Assembly (NCBI GenBank): GCA_024642505.1
Contig: JAHEAZ010000004.1
Location: forward strand, 21,841-85,840
Length of the DNA: 64,000 bases
Source of the DNA: Gammaproteobacteria bacterium
GTDB taxonomy: Bacteria; Pseudomonadota; Gammaproteobacteria; Steroidobacterales; Steroidobacteraceae
Reading direction: 5' to 3'
Shown here: positions 50,629 to 59,018 of the stretch, piece by piece
How positions within the stretch are numbered: the stretch's first letter is position 1
How the letters are laid out: the number at the start of each line of letters is the position of its first letter
Position numbers and translations under genes: made by a program
The notes under the pieces: generated by a model
Databases searched by the model: none
Told to the model about the DNA's origin: nothing
What the model saw: only the letters and a program-made list of their open reading frames with translations

Positions 50629-51612
50629 ATGCGAGTCTCAGCGTCACGGTTCCGCAGCATCTTTTTCGCCGTCATTTCGCTGACGGCGATGGCTGCCCAT
50701 GCCGACTGGTACCACCGCGAGGCAGCCATCATGGGCACGCGGATTGCGGTGGAGCTGTGGCACGAAGACGCCAGCGAGGCGGAACGGGCCATCGAGGCCG
50801 TGCTCGGGGAGATGCGCCGCGTGGACGCGCTGATGTCCCACTACAAGCCGGAAAGCCAGCTATCGCAGATCAACGCCCGGGCGGCGCTCGCTCCGGTGGC
50901 CGTCGATTCCGAGCTGGCGTCCCTGATAGAGCGTGCGGGGAAGTTGTCGGCGCTGACCGGGGGCGCCTTCGATATCACCTACGCCAGCGTCGGCTACCTC
51001 TACGACTACCGTGCGCATCAGAGGCCGACCGATGAGCAGATCGAGGCGGGCCTGGGCGCCGTCAACTGGCGGCACGTGGTCGTTGACCCCAAGGACTCGA
51101 CCGTGCGTTTCACCCGGTCCGGGGTGCGGATCGACCTCGGTGGAATTGCCAAGGGCTATGCGGTTGATCGGGCTATCGCCATCCTCGAGTCCCACGGGGT
51201 GCGGCACGCGAGCGTCACGGCGGGCGGCGACAGCCGGATTATCGGCGACCGCTTCGGCCGGCCGTGGATCATCGGGATCCGCCATCCAGATGACGCCGAC
51301 CAGGTAATCGCGCGGATCCCGATGATTGATGCCGCAATTTCGACTTCTGGCGACTACGAGCGGTATTTCGACGAGGACGGCGAGCGCTTCCACCACATCA
51401 TCGATCCGCATACTGGCAAGAGCGCCAGTAAACTGCGTTCGGTAACCATCATCGGAGCGGACGCGACGACGACGGACGGCTTGTCCACCAGCGTCTTCGT
51501 CATGGGCCCCGAACGCGGAATCGAGCTCATCGAGCGGCTTGGAGATGTCGACGCGGTGGTCGTGAAGAGCAACGGGAAGGTGCTCTACTCGTCGGGGTTG
51601 GCGCCGCCGTGA
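50629..51612 (+). CDS. apbE: FAD:protein FMN transferase (ApbE), secreted
   Basis: Attaches FMN covalently to Ser/Thr of extracytoplasmic redox proteins. A signal peptide (FFAVISLTAMAAHAD) places it in the periplasm (327 aa). Family blocks: EAAIMGTRIAVELW, SHYKPESQLSQIN, GAFDITYASVGYLYDY, the Mg/FAD motif DLGGIAKGYAVDRA, HHIIDPHTGKSA and TTDGLSTSVFVMG. ATG 50629 is preferred to a TTG at 50602. It is convergent with the DUF3570 operon, whose products lack the usual flavin attachment motif as far as I can see, so its target may be in the truncated gene at the right end or elsewhere in the genome. Confidence 0.93.
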   Translation: MRVSASRFRSIFFAVISLTAMAAHADWYHREAAIMGTRIAVELWHEDASEAERAIEAVLGEMRRVDALMSHYKPESQLSQINARAALAPVAVDSELASLIERAGKLSALTGGAFDITYASVGYLYDYRAHQRPTDEQIEAGLGAVNWRHVVVDPKDSTVRFTRSGVRIDLGGIAKGYAVDRAIAILESHGVRHASVTAGGDSRIIGDRFGRPWIIGIRHPDDADQVIARIPMIDAAISTSGDYERYFDEDGERFHHIIDPHTGKSASKLRSVTIIGADATTTDGLSTSVFVMGPERGIELIERLGDVDAVVVKSNGKVLYSSGLAPP

Positions 51613-51636
51613 GCGGAGGAGGGGCGGGCCTCCGTT
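51612..51636. terminator. Hairpin at the apbE 3' end
   Basis: CGGAGG (51614-51619) pairs with CCTCCG (51629-51634), extended by two outer pairs, directly overlapping the apbE stop. It lies in the 75-base gap to the convergent operon. Confidence 0.4.
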
Positions 51637-51687
51637 GACACGCGGACTGTCTCCTCCTGCCAAAGGGAAGCCTGGCCCCGCTGATGC

Positions 51688-52821
51688 CTAGAACCACCCG
51701 GAAAAGAACAGCTGGATGACGTTCGCGTCAAAGCTGTACAACGGCTCGGTGCCCGGCTCCAGGCTGGTTACGCGCAGGTCGCGGAAGTCGTCGTACTTGA
51801 ACATGATCAGGTCGTACTTCAGGTTGACGGTGCTCTTCCTCAGGAACTTGAGCCACGGCATCGTGAACTCGTAGCTGGCTCCCACGCCCACGGTGTGACT
51901 GCTCATCGTCGCGAGTTCCTTGTCGCGCGCGAGGAAGTTCTGGTAGTTCTGCCGCGGGAACAGGTCATTGTAGAAGTCGGCGCCATCCTGAGTGTGGAAG
52001 CGGTAATGGGCGTCAAAGGTCCACTTCTCGCCCCAGGGCTGCGTGTAGCTGAGCTCCGCGGTATGAGCGCGAATGTCCCAGTCGTCGGTGTAGTAACGGT
52101 ACTCGCCCTGCAGGGCGGCCCGGTATGGCAGGAAGTAGCGGGCACGCATCGCCAGCGCGGTGCCGGTACGCGTTTGCGGATAGCGCTCCGGTTCGTAGGC
52201 ATAGCCGCTTGCCGCCTCGGGATCGAGGTAGCGAACCGACCGGTACGGGTTGTTTAGGAAACCTTCTTCGGTCACCGTCTCCAATGAAAACCCCAGGATC
52301 AGCGCTCGCGTCGCGATCTGCGACAGGTCGATACCGTAGACGCGCCGGTCGACCTGGTCGCTGAAGAGGTCATCGCCACGGCGAAACACCTTGTCCCAGC
52401 CGCGGGCAAAGGACAGCGATACCGTCGTCAGGTCGCCGAACATGTCCTGGCTGATCGAGGCACGTGCGGTATTGGCCTCGTAGTCGCTCTCCTTGCTGTT
52501 GGAGAAGCCCAGGTTGTAGGTGATCTTGTCGCGCAGGTACTCAAAGCCGAGCCCGTATTCCTTGCGTTCTTCCTTGTAGGGACTTGCCGTGGTGACCACG
52601 TCGATTGACGCGCTCGACACCATGTCGATGTAGTAGCTCGCGCTGACCGCATATTTTTCGGCGAACTTCTTGCGCACCAGTAGCGACGGTCCATCGATGG
52701 TGACGCCCCCGCCATCGTAGCGGTGGTACATGATGTCCGCGCGGTCGTCGTCGAGCACTCCGGCCATGGCCGGAGCAACTACAGAGAGGCAAGCAACTAC
52801 GGTGACGAGACGGCAAAACAT
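51688..52821 (-). CDS. DUF3570 outer-membrane beta-barrel protein
   Basis: Predicted outer-membrane barrel (377 aa). Signal peptide VVACLSVVAPAMAG, then a DUF3570-type start (DDDRADIMYHRYDGGGVTIDGPSLLV) and many strands with Tyr/Phe at alternating positions, ending QLFFSGWF, a clear assembly signal. ATG 52821 follows GAGG. DUF3570 genes are often found with DUF4266, ApbE and thioredoxin genes; that is the case here. It is the last gene of a six-gene leftward operon. Confidence 0.85.
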   Translation of the reverse strand: MFCRLVTVVACLSVVAPAMAGVLDDDRADIMYHRYDGGGVTIDGPSLLVRKKFAEKYAVSASYYIDMVSSASIDVVTTASPYKEERKEYGLGFEYLRDKITYNLGFSNSKESDYEANTARASISQDMFGDLTTVSLSFARGWDKVFRRGDDLFSDQVDRRVYGIDLSQIATRALILGFSLETVTEEGFLNNPYRSVRYLDPEAASGYAYEPERYPQTRTGTALAMRARYFLPYRAALQGEYRYYTDDWDIRAHTAELSYTQPWGEKWTFDAHYRFHTQDGADFYNDLFPRQNYQNFLARDKELATMSSHTVGVGASYEFTMPWLKFLRKSTVNLKYDLIMFKYDDFRDLRVTSLEPGTEPLYSFDANVIQLFFSGWF

Positions 52822-52829
52822 GATGGTCC

Positions 52830-53057
52830 TCAGTTGCAGCCGCAGCCGCCGCCCGCGCCGCCCATGCCGCCGCGCGCACCCTCGCGCGACTCGTACACGT
52901 GCCGGACGTAGGAGGAGGAGACCGGATTGCGGTCCCAGTCCATGATCGGATCGGCCAGGTGTTCGCGCTCGTAGGGCTTGACCCAGGGCTCGAGCTGCCC
53001 GCAGCCGGCGGTCGGCAGCATGAGTACCACCAGCAGTCCGCTGCACAGGCGCTTCAT
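52830..53057 (-). CDS. DUF4266 small lipoprotein with Cys-rich C-terminus
   Basis: A 75-aa lipoprotein with lipobox TAGC (Cys19). The middle (VKPYEREHLADPIMDWDRNP) is the DUF4266 core, and the C-terminus is Gly-rich, ending GGGCGCN with two Cys one residue apart, possibly a metal or heme-delivery site or a partner for the thioredoxin encoded just upstream. Its start overlaps the thioredoxin stop by four bases (ATGA), and DUF3570 starts nine bases after its stop. DUF4266 and DUF3570 are usually paired. Function unknown. Confidence 0.88.
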   Translation of the reverse strand: MKRLCSGLLVVLMLPTAGCGQLEPWVKPYEREHLADPIMDWDRNPVSSSYVRHVYESREGARGGMGGAGGGCGCN

Positions 53058-53566
53058 GGCGTCTCCCTCAGCATGGCGCGCACCTGATCCAGGTACTCGT
53101 TCTCGTCGCCGGGCTTGTAGGCGCGATGCATCCAGCGGACCTGGCCCTTGCGGTCCACGATCAGGGTCGTGGGCATGGCTGAAACGCCGTAGACCCCGCT
53201 GACCTTGTTGTCTGCGTCGTAGGCAATGGGAAAGGACGCTGGCGTGCTGGCCAGGAAGCGCTCGGCGTCGGTCCGGTCACTCTCGACGTTTACGGCAAGC
53301 AAGGTGAATCCCATCGGCTTGTATTTGCGGTACATCTGGTCCAGTACCGGAAATTCCTGCCGGCACGGGCCGCACCAGCTGGCCCAGAAGTTGATCATCA
53401 CCACCTGCCCTCGCAGGTCCTCGAGCCGTACCTGGCTGCCACTACGGGTCGGGAGTTCGAAGTCAGGAGCGTCGGCGCTCACTGCTGAACCCGGCCGGGC
53501 CGGACTCGCAAGGAGCGAGGCGCCCAGGGTGACTGCAACCAAGGTGACGATGCGGCTGGCAAACAT
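53054..53566 (-). CDS. TlpA-like periplasmic thioredoxin
   Basis: Periplasmic thiol-disulfide protein (170 aa) with signal peptide (AVTLGASLLASPA) and the active site WASWCGPC (Cys65, Cys68), followed by cis-Pro in AMPTTLIVD. The TlpA/ResA-type start (APDFELPTRSGSQVRLEDLRG) is clear. ResA-like proteins reduce apocytochrome c Cys before heme attachment; in this operon the diheme lipoprotein or the Cys-rich DUF4266 protein is a likely client. ATG 53566 follows GAGGA. It overlaps the DUF4266 gene by four bases. Confidence 0.9.
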   Translation of the reverse strand: MFASRIVTLVAVTLGASLLASPARPGSAVSADAPDFELPTRSGSQVRLEDLRGQVVMINFWASWCGPCRQEFPVLDQMYRKYKPMGFTLLAVNVESDRTDAERFLASTPASFPIAYDADNKVSGVYGVSAMPTTLIVDRKGQVRWMHRAYKPGDENEYLDQVRAMLRETP

Positions 53567-53585
53567 GTCTCGTTCCTCGCGTGAT

Positions 53586-54260
53586 TCAGAAGAACGCAGT
53601 AAGCGACACAGTGGCCTCGAAGTTGTGCGTCTGCTTGCTCTTGCCGACGACGTCCACCTCGAGAATGTGATCCCTGATGTCCAGGTGTGCTGCCAGCCAG
53701 TCCTTGACCAGTACGCGCGCACCGGCGCCCAGCGTTACCGTGAAGCGATCGTCACCGGCAAAGCGGGTGCTGCCGGCGCCGGCGGTCAGGTAGACCGCGC
53801 TGTTATAGGCCCGCGTGCCGCCGAGAAAGACCTCGCCGGGCAACACGTTCCAGCCGAATCCCAGGCTGTAGTAGCGGAACTCGCGTTCACTGTCGGTCAG
53901 TAGCGGTGCGCTTCCCGACAATCGCTCGTAGCTGGAGATGCCTGCGTCCGACATGCCGTAGAGCGCCTCGGCGAAGAAGTCCTCGCTGATGTGATAGGCG
54001 AGCCTCGCCCCGTACACCACGTTGACCTCGAAGTCCTCGACCGACAGCGAGCCGATGTAGGCACCGGCCTCCCAGTTCTCCGTGTCGATGTCAGCCACCC
54101 GGACCTCGCGACGCTCGACCTGTGGCGTGATCACGGACGAAGAGTCGACGCCGCTTCCGGTCGTCGCGGACCCGCTCGCGGGCTCCGCGCCTCTCGTCGT
54201 GGCGCAGCCGGACAGGGCCAGCAGTCCGCTCAAAAGAAAAATGCGAATCCGAGTTTCCAT
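53586..54260 (-). CDS. Outer-membrane beta-barrel lipoprotein
   Basis: Predicted lipoprotein (224 aa) with lipobox LSGC (Cys19) and a Ser/Thr/Gly-rich linker, followed by an eight-strand-like barrel (YGARLAYHISEDFFAEALYG; YYSLGFGWNVLPGEVFLGG), ending EATVSLTAFF. It resembles the outer-membrane barrel family first noted in myxobacteria (OMP_b-brl type). The ATG at 54260 lies 31 bases inside the upstream gene, in a different frame, so translation is coupled. Confidence 0.78.
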   Translation of the reverse strand: METRIRIFLLSGLLALSGCATTRGAEPASGSATTGSGVDSSSVITPQVERREVRVADIDTENWEAGAYIGSLSVEDFEVNVVYGARLAYHISEDFFAEALYGMSDAGISSYERLSGSAPLLTDSEREFRYYSLGFGWNVLPGEVFLGGTRAYNSAVYLTAGAGSTRFAGDDRFTVTLGAGARVLVKDWLAAHLDIRDHILEVDVVGKSKQTHNFEATVSLTAFF

Positions 54261-54958
54261 TCGTTGGCTTCCTCGTTGTCGTCACGGTCGGTGAAAACGA
54301 CGTACTTGTTGTATTCGGCCCGGAAAATGAAGCGACGGGACAGGTAGGCCTTGATACCGGCGCCGACGTAGGCAAGCTGGTCGGTGCGGTCGGGGGTCTG
54401 CACCAGGGTTGCCTTGGGCTGAATGTGGATCATTCCGGTGCCGATCGACACGAATGGCTGTACGCGCCAGTCCGGACGGAAGACGTGGGTTAACCCCAGT
54501 GCGGCGATCGTCCCGTCTGACGAATTGCCAAGCAGATGCGATAACCTCAATTCGGCCGCCAGGTGGGGATTGAAGGCGTAGGAGCCATAGGCCGTAAGGA
54601 CGTTTGCGCCCTCGAGGTCGCCGGCCAGCACGCCGACTTCGCGCTGATGCTCCCCGAACTGCTCACGACTGGGATCGTTGATCGCCAGCGCCGTGCCGGC
54701 CGGGGTCAGGGTGGTGGCCATCTGGTCGCGGTGGGCCCAGCCTTCGCGGCCGCGGTCGTCGCGGATCTTGAACCAGTCGGTGCGCCGCTTCAGCACGCTG
54801 ACTTCCTCTCCGCGCGCCACGACGTGGGTGATCGGATAACCGCGGCCCGGTCCGGTGTGCAGCTCGAGGTAGGGATCCGCCACGCTAACCGTCACCGGCG
54901 CCGCATTAAGTCCGGTTGGCAGGACGCAGAGCAGCAGCGCGAGCATCAGGCATCTCAC
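54230..54958 (-). CDS. SH3b domain plus outer-membrane barrel protein
   Basis: Secreted protein (242 aa). Signal peptide LLLCVLPTGLNAAP, an SH3b domain at about residues 22-82 (VADPYLELHTGPGRGYPI ... GREGWAHRDQM), then a barrel (ELRLSHLLG; YVGAGIKAYLSRRFIFRAEY) ending KLGFAFFF. The SH3b may bind peptidoglycan on the inside, as in other SH3b-barrel proteins, while the barrel sits in the outer membrane. It starts three bases after the HzsA-like stop and overlaps the next gene by 31 bases. Confidence 0.8.
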   Translation of the reverse strand: MRCLMLALLLCVLPTGLNAAPVTVSVADPYLELHTGPGRGYPITHVVARGEEVSVLKRRTDWFKIRDDRGREGWAHRDQMATTLTPAGTALAINDPSREQFGEHQREVGVLAGDLEGANVLTAYGSYAFNPHLAAELRLSHLLGNSSDGTIAALGLTHVFRPDWRVQPFVSIGTGMIHIQPKATLVQTPDRTDQLAYVGAGIKAYLSRRFIFRAEYNKYVVFTDRDDNEEANEWKLGFAFFF

Positions 54959-54961
54959 GGC

Positions 54962-57655
54962 TCAGTCCGCCGGTGCTGCGAAGGGATCGTTGTAGTACTG
55001 CGCACCGATGTCGAGCCATTCGGCGACCAGCCGCAGTTCCGCCGGGCTCAGGTAACCGGCATGGCTGCCGCCGGTTTCGAAGCGGCTGAAGAAGCGACTC
55101 GAGGCTAGCGCACCGGCCGGGCTCATGGCGGCTGGAACGGCCACTGGTACCTGGGTCGGCAAACCGGTCACCGGGTCGGGTGGGCCCGGCACCAGGATGT
55201 CCTGCAGCGCGCCCATCACCAGCTCCTGCTCGTTGTCCCCGAACAGCAGGTCCCTGTAGGAGACGAAGTGATCGGCTTGCTCGGGAGACGGATCTCCGCT
55301 CAGGTCCAGTTGTCCCGCTGGCACACGTGGCAGGTCCGCCGCATCGCGCGGGCTGTGGCAGGCCAGGCAACTATGGTCCTCGAGCACGGTAATTCCGTCA
55401 GTATCCAGTACGAGGCGTTCAAGGTCCCACAATGGCTGGATGTGGTCCGGGTAATGGATCACGATCCGGCACAACGACGACCAGGACTGCTGGCAGTCCG
55501 GGCGCGCCGGCGCAGGCGTCTGCAGGTCGCTGTAAAGGTAACTGATCGCGACATCCGGCGCTCGTCCGGCGGCGACCGGGTCGGTCCAGACGTCCTGGAA
55601 CACGACGTTGACGGAGGGCACGATCGCGGCGCAGTCCGTCTGGCAGCTGATTCGTGCGCGGGTCTCGGCCATGGACTCGCCCTGGTCTGCGAACAGGGCA
55701 GGGTCCGTGTTAGGAAACGGCTGGCCAGTAGTCGGTGCGCCCGGATTGACCGAGGCAAACAGCTCGCTGCGGCCGTGCGACAGCGCGGGAACCGCAGCCT
55801 GGGCTGCCGCCGGGACGTGGCAGCCATCGCAGGTCCGGGTCTCGCCGGCCCGTAGCTGCAGCCAGTTGAGATGCCGCGGCGAGATGCGCCGACCATCACG
55901 ATCGGTCACGCTCACCGCGAAAGGCACGCCGGCCGGCACCTTCACCATCACCGACCCGTCCGGCTCGATCGGCGCATAGGCTAGAATTTCCCGCATGCCC
56001 AGTCCGCCCGCTGCCCCAAATGCCGTGCCGCGAATGTCGCGTACTTCGTCGTCAGGAATGCCGACCGCCTTTTCGATCCGCAGGAAACGTGCCGGCCTCT
56101 GGTCGGCAGTGGTGAGGGCCGGGTCGCGAAGCGTTGCGATGCCACCAGGCGCCGCGTCGACACCATCGAGGTCGTAGACGCTGCGGATGTGGAGGATGCC
56201 GACGTTCTCAGTCGCCAGTTCGGTGTCATAGTCGACGCCGGCAACGGCATCCAGGATTACCGGCGGCAGCGGCGAGCGCGGCGCCAGCGCCGCCACGTCG
56301 GTGAACATCACGCCTTCCACCGGCTCGAATACCGGCCTTTGCGTACTGTCGCGCGGGTCCCAGATAAATATCCCGTAAAGCGGCGCCGCGGGAGTGTTCG
56401 CTGGGTTGGCGAGTCGCTCACTGGTGCAGGGCTGTATCCGCCCCTGCTCGACAACCCGGCACAGCGACCAGCTGACCAGCAGCCGGTCGGTGCCGTCCCA
56501 CAGTGGATAGGCCGCGGCATAGCGACCGCCCGGTGACGGACCCGGTACGGTGCGAACGTCATTCGACGTCAGGCGTGCCTGTGCCGGTCCGGCGAGACCG
56601 GCACTCGCCAACGTCGGCTGTGAATTCTCGACATAGGTGCCGGTGTCGATGGCCACGGGATCGCCGCCAAGCTCCGTGTCGCCGAAGGGACGGACCAGGC
56701 TCACCACCTTTCCGTCCGGTCGTGCACGCGGCGTGGTGAACTGGATGATCGAGTTGCCGGATCCGGTATCGTGGCTGTTGACCCCGTAAAGCAGCTCGAG
56801 GCCGCTGCTGTCCGGCCGGACCGCGTAAAGGTGTATGGCACTGCCTGCGGCGTTGTCCCAGCGCGAGAAGACGATGCGTCCATCCGGCAGGACCGACGGA
56901 TCGAGGTCGTGGCTCTGGTTGAAGGAGATCTGCCGGATGCTGCTGCCGTCCGCGCTCATCACGTGCAGCACGAAGGCCCACTCGTTGCGGTCCTCATCGA
57001 GTGCGGAAAACTGCGGCTTGCCCTCGTCGGTGAGCGTCCCTCTCGACTGGCGCTGGCGGCTCGATGCAAACACGATGCGGCCGTCCGGCAGGTAGTGAGG
57101 TGCTACGTCGTGACCTTCCTCGGCGACGAGGTCGGAGGTGATCACCCGCCGTAGCGAACCTGCGCTGTGGTCGTACTCATATATGTTCCAGGTTGGCTGC
57201 TCGCTTTCCTGCGCACCCTCGATCAGTGGTGCACGCATCGCGAACGCGAGCTTGCTTCCATCGAAGGACACGTCAAGATCGCGCACGTCCCATTCACCGT
57301 TGGTGATGCCGGCCGTGAGGTTCCGGTCCATTGCGGCGGGCGCCGCACGGTCGCGCAACCAGACGTCGGCGCCTCCCTGGACGGTCCGCAGTTCGCGCAG
57401 GTCTTCGTCACCGGTTGGCAGTGCGCGCTGGACGTAGGCGATCGGAAAGTCCAGGACGATGGGGTCGGCGGCCTGTCCACTGCCAATGTTGACGTCTCCC
57501 TGGCCGCCACTGCTGCATGCGCCGAGCGTGGCCACGAAGAAAATGACGCCAATCGCCGAAAACGTGATGCGCGTCGCACGCGAGCCCACGCTGGCGCAGC
57601 GGTTGCCGCGAGGGTCCACCGAATCGCCACCTGCGTCACACTTTCCGTCCTTCAT
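54962..57655 (-). CDS. HzsA-like diheme c-type lipoprotein
   Basis: Large lipoprotein (897 aa) with lipobox LGAC (Cys47), a PD40/WD40-type propeller in the first half (DLDVSFDGSKLAFAMR; LPDGRIVFASSR; LPDGRIVFSRWD), and a C-terminal part with two c-type heme sites: CDGCH (609-613) and CLACH (763-767), plus a third Cys pair CQTDC. Propeller plus two hemes resembles the hydrazine synthase alpha subunit family; members outside anammox bacteria are of unknown function, so hydrazine chemistry should not be assumed. The ATG at 57655 has AGAGGA upstream; a GTG at 57589 gives a shorter signal peptide. First gene of a six-gene leftward operon. Periplasmic face of the outer membrane or cell surface is likely. 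Confidence 0.82.
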   Translation of the reverse strand: MKDGKCDAGGDSVDPRGNRCASVGSRATRITFSAIGVIFFVATLGACSSGGQGDVNIGSGQAADPIVLDFPIAYVQRALPTGDEDLRELRTVQGGADVWLRDRAAPAAMDRNLTAGITNGEWDVRDLDVSFDGSKLAFAMRAPLIEGAQESEQPTWNIYEYDHSAGSLRRVITSDLVAEEGHDVAPHYLPDGRIVFASSRQRQSRGTLTDEGKPQFSALDEDRNEWAFVLHVMSADGSSIRQISFNQSHDLDPSVLPDGRIVFSRWDNAAGSAIHLYAVRPDSSGLELLYGVNSHDTGSGNSIIQFTTPRARPDGKVVSLVRPFGDTELGGDPVAIDTGTYVENSQPTLASAGLAGPAQARLTSNDVRTVPGPSPGGRYAAAYPLWDGTDRLLVSWSLCRVVEQGRIQPCTSERLANPANTPAAPLYGIFIWDPRDSTQRPVFEPVEGVMFTDVAALAPRSPLPPVILDAVAGVDYDTELATENVGILHIRSVYDLDGVDAAPGGIATLRDPALTTADQRPARFLRIEKAVGIPDDEVRDIRGTAFGAAGGLGMREILAYAPIEPDGSVMVKVPAGVPFAVSVTDRDGRRISPRHLNWLQLRAGETRTCDGCHVPAAAQAAVPALSHGRSELFASVNPGAPTTGQPFPNTDPALFADQGESMAETRARISCQTDCAAIVPSVNVVFQDVWTDPVAAGRAPDVAISYLYSDLQTPAPARPDCQQSWSSLCRIVIHYPDHIQPLWDLERLVLDTDGITVLEDHSCLACHSPRDAADLPRVPAGQLDLSGDPSPEQADHFVSYRDLLFGDNEQELVMGALQDILVPGPPDPVTGLPTQVPVAVPAAMSPAGALASSRFFSRFETGGSHAGYLSPAELRLVAEWLDIGAQYYNDPFAAPAD

Positions 57656-57826
57656 TGGTCCTCTGCTCCGCTTCGTGCGCGGTGCACACGCGCGATTCCA
57701 TGCTGAACGAGACTAGCCTTTGCACGCAGACACGGGATGTCGCTGTTTGGAGACATTACCGGCGCTGAATCGCGCCGATATAGTCGGCCCCGAGCTCGCA
57801 TCACCGGGCGTGTGTGGAGCACAGAA

Positions 57827-59008
57827 ATGGAATTCGATCGACGCAGGCAGTTATCAAACGCGACCCGCTGCACATTGACGGCACTGGTAGCTACGACGCT
57901 GCTGGCCGGTATGGCGGAGGCCGGGCCGCGCGAACAAGCGAGGCGCATCCACGACCGCATCGCGGGCGTCCCGCCCGATGACACGGTTCTCGGGTCGATG
58001 GAAACGGAGATTGCCGCCGGCCGGATCACCCAGGCTGCCTACCTGGCGATGGAGAGCCCGTACTTCTACTCGGTGACGCTCAAGAACCTGGCCACGCCGT
58101 GGACCAATCGCGACCGCACTGTGTTTGCGCCACTCAACGACTACACCGCCACGTTTATCGGCATGGTCCGCGACGACGTCCCGATGAACGGCCTGCTGTC
58201 CGAGGACGTGCTCTATGTCGGCCGCAGCAGTCTCGGTCTGCCGGCAGCCTCGCCGTCCGGCAACGATCACTACGAGGAAATGGAGCGGCGGCATGTCGAC
58301 CTGAAGGCGGATCTGGTGCGGAGCACCCAATCGGCGACCTATGGCCTGCCACCACAGGCGGCCGCTGGCGTCATGACCACGCGCGCTGCCGCCCAGGCTT
58401 TCTTCGTCGCCGGCACCAACCGCGCGATGTTCCGGTTCACCGTGCTGAATCACCTCTGCCGCGACCTCGAGGAGATTCAGGACACCGCTCGTCCAACCGA
58501 CCGGATTCGCCAGGACGTCAGCCGCAGCCCGGGTGGTGACAGCCGACTGTTCCTGAACAACTGCGTGGGATGCCACTCGGGGATGGACCCGATGGCCCAG
58601 GCCTTCGCCCACTACGACTACGACGAGGCCCAGGGACGCTTGGTCTATAGCGGCGGAACGGTGCGGCCCAAGTACTACAACAACGCCGAGACCTTTAAGC
58701 CCGGCTACGTAACGCCTGATGACCGCTGGCAGAACTACTGGCGCTACGGCCAGAACGCGCTGCTCGGCTGGGACGCGAGCTTGCCGGGCTCCGGCGCCGG
58801 CGCCAGTTCGCTGGGTGCGGAGCTGGGCAACAGCGAAGCATTCGCCAGCTGCCAGGTGGAGAAGGTCTTCCGGACGGTATGCCTGCGCCCGCCCAACGAC
58901 TCGGCCGACCGTGCCCAGGTGGGCTCCATGGTCGCCTCATTCCGTTCCGGCGGCTACAAGCTGAAGCAGGTCTTTGCCGAGTCGGCAGCCTACTGCCAGG
59001 GCGAATGA
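57827..59008 (+). CDS. Monoheme secreted protein, DUF1592/DUF1588/DUF1585-like
   Basis: Secreted protein (393 aa); signal peptide TLTALVATTLLAGMAEAG. Central GVMTTRAAAQAFF and VLNHLCRDLEEI resemble DUF1588; LFLNNCVGCHSGMDPMAQAF contains one c-type heme site (Cys246-His250) with the MDP motif typical of this group, and the end (CQVEKVFRTVCLRPPNDSADR ... GGYKLKQVFAESAAYC) resembles DUF1585. Such proteins are usually encoded beside a DUF1501 or DUF1552 protein, as here, best known in planctomycetes and myxobacteria. This copy is shorter than typical members. GGAG precedes ATG 57827. Function unknown; redox role inferred from the heme. Confidence 0.75.
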   Translation: MEFDRRRQLSNATRCTLTALVATTLLAGMAEAGPREQARRIHDRIAGVPPDDTVLGSMETEIAAGRITQAAYLAMESPYFYSVTLKNLATPWTNRDRTVFAPLNDYTATFIGMVRDDVPMNGLLSEDVLYVGRSSLGLPAASPSGNDHYEEMERRHVDLKADLVRSTQSATYGLPPQAAAGVMTTRAAAQAFFVAGTNRAMFRFTVLNHLCRDLEEIQDTARPTDRIRQDVSRSPGGDSRLFLNNCVGCHSGMDPMAQAFAHYDYDEAQGRLVYSGGTVRPKYYNNAETFKPGYVTPDDRWQNYWRYGQNALLGWDASLPGSGAGASSLGAELGNSEAFASCQVEKVFRTVCLRPPNDSADRAQVGSMVASFRSGGYKLKQVFAESAAYCQGE

Positions 59009-59018
59009 GGAGACGGAC

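Noticed and set aside
54962-57655. True hydrazine synthase (anammox) function
   Set aside because: No beta/gamma subunit, no hydrazine dehydrogenase, and the genome context is an aerobic heterotroph-like gammaproteobacterium; only family resemblance is claimed.
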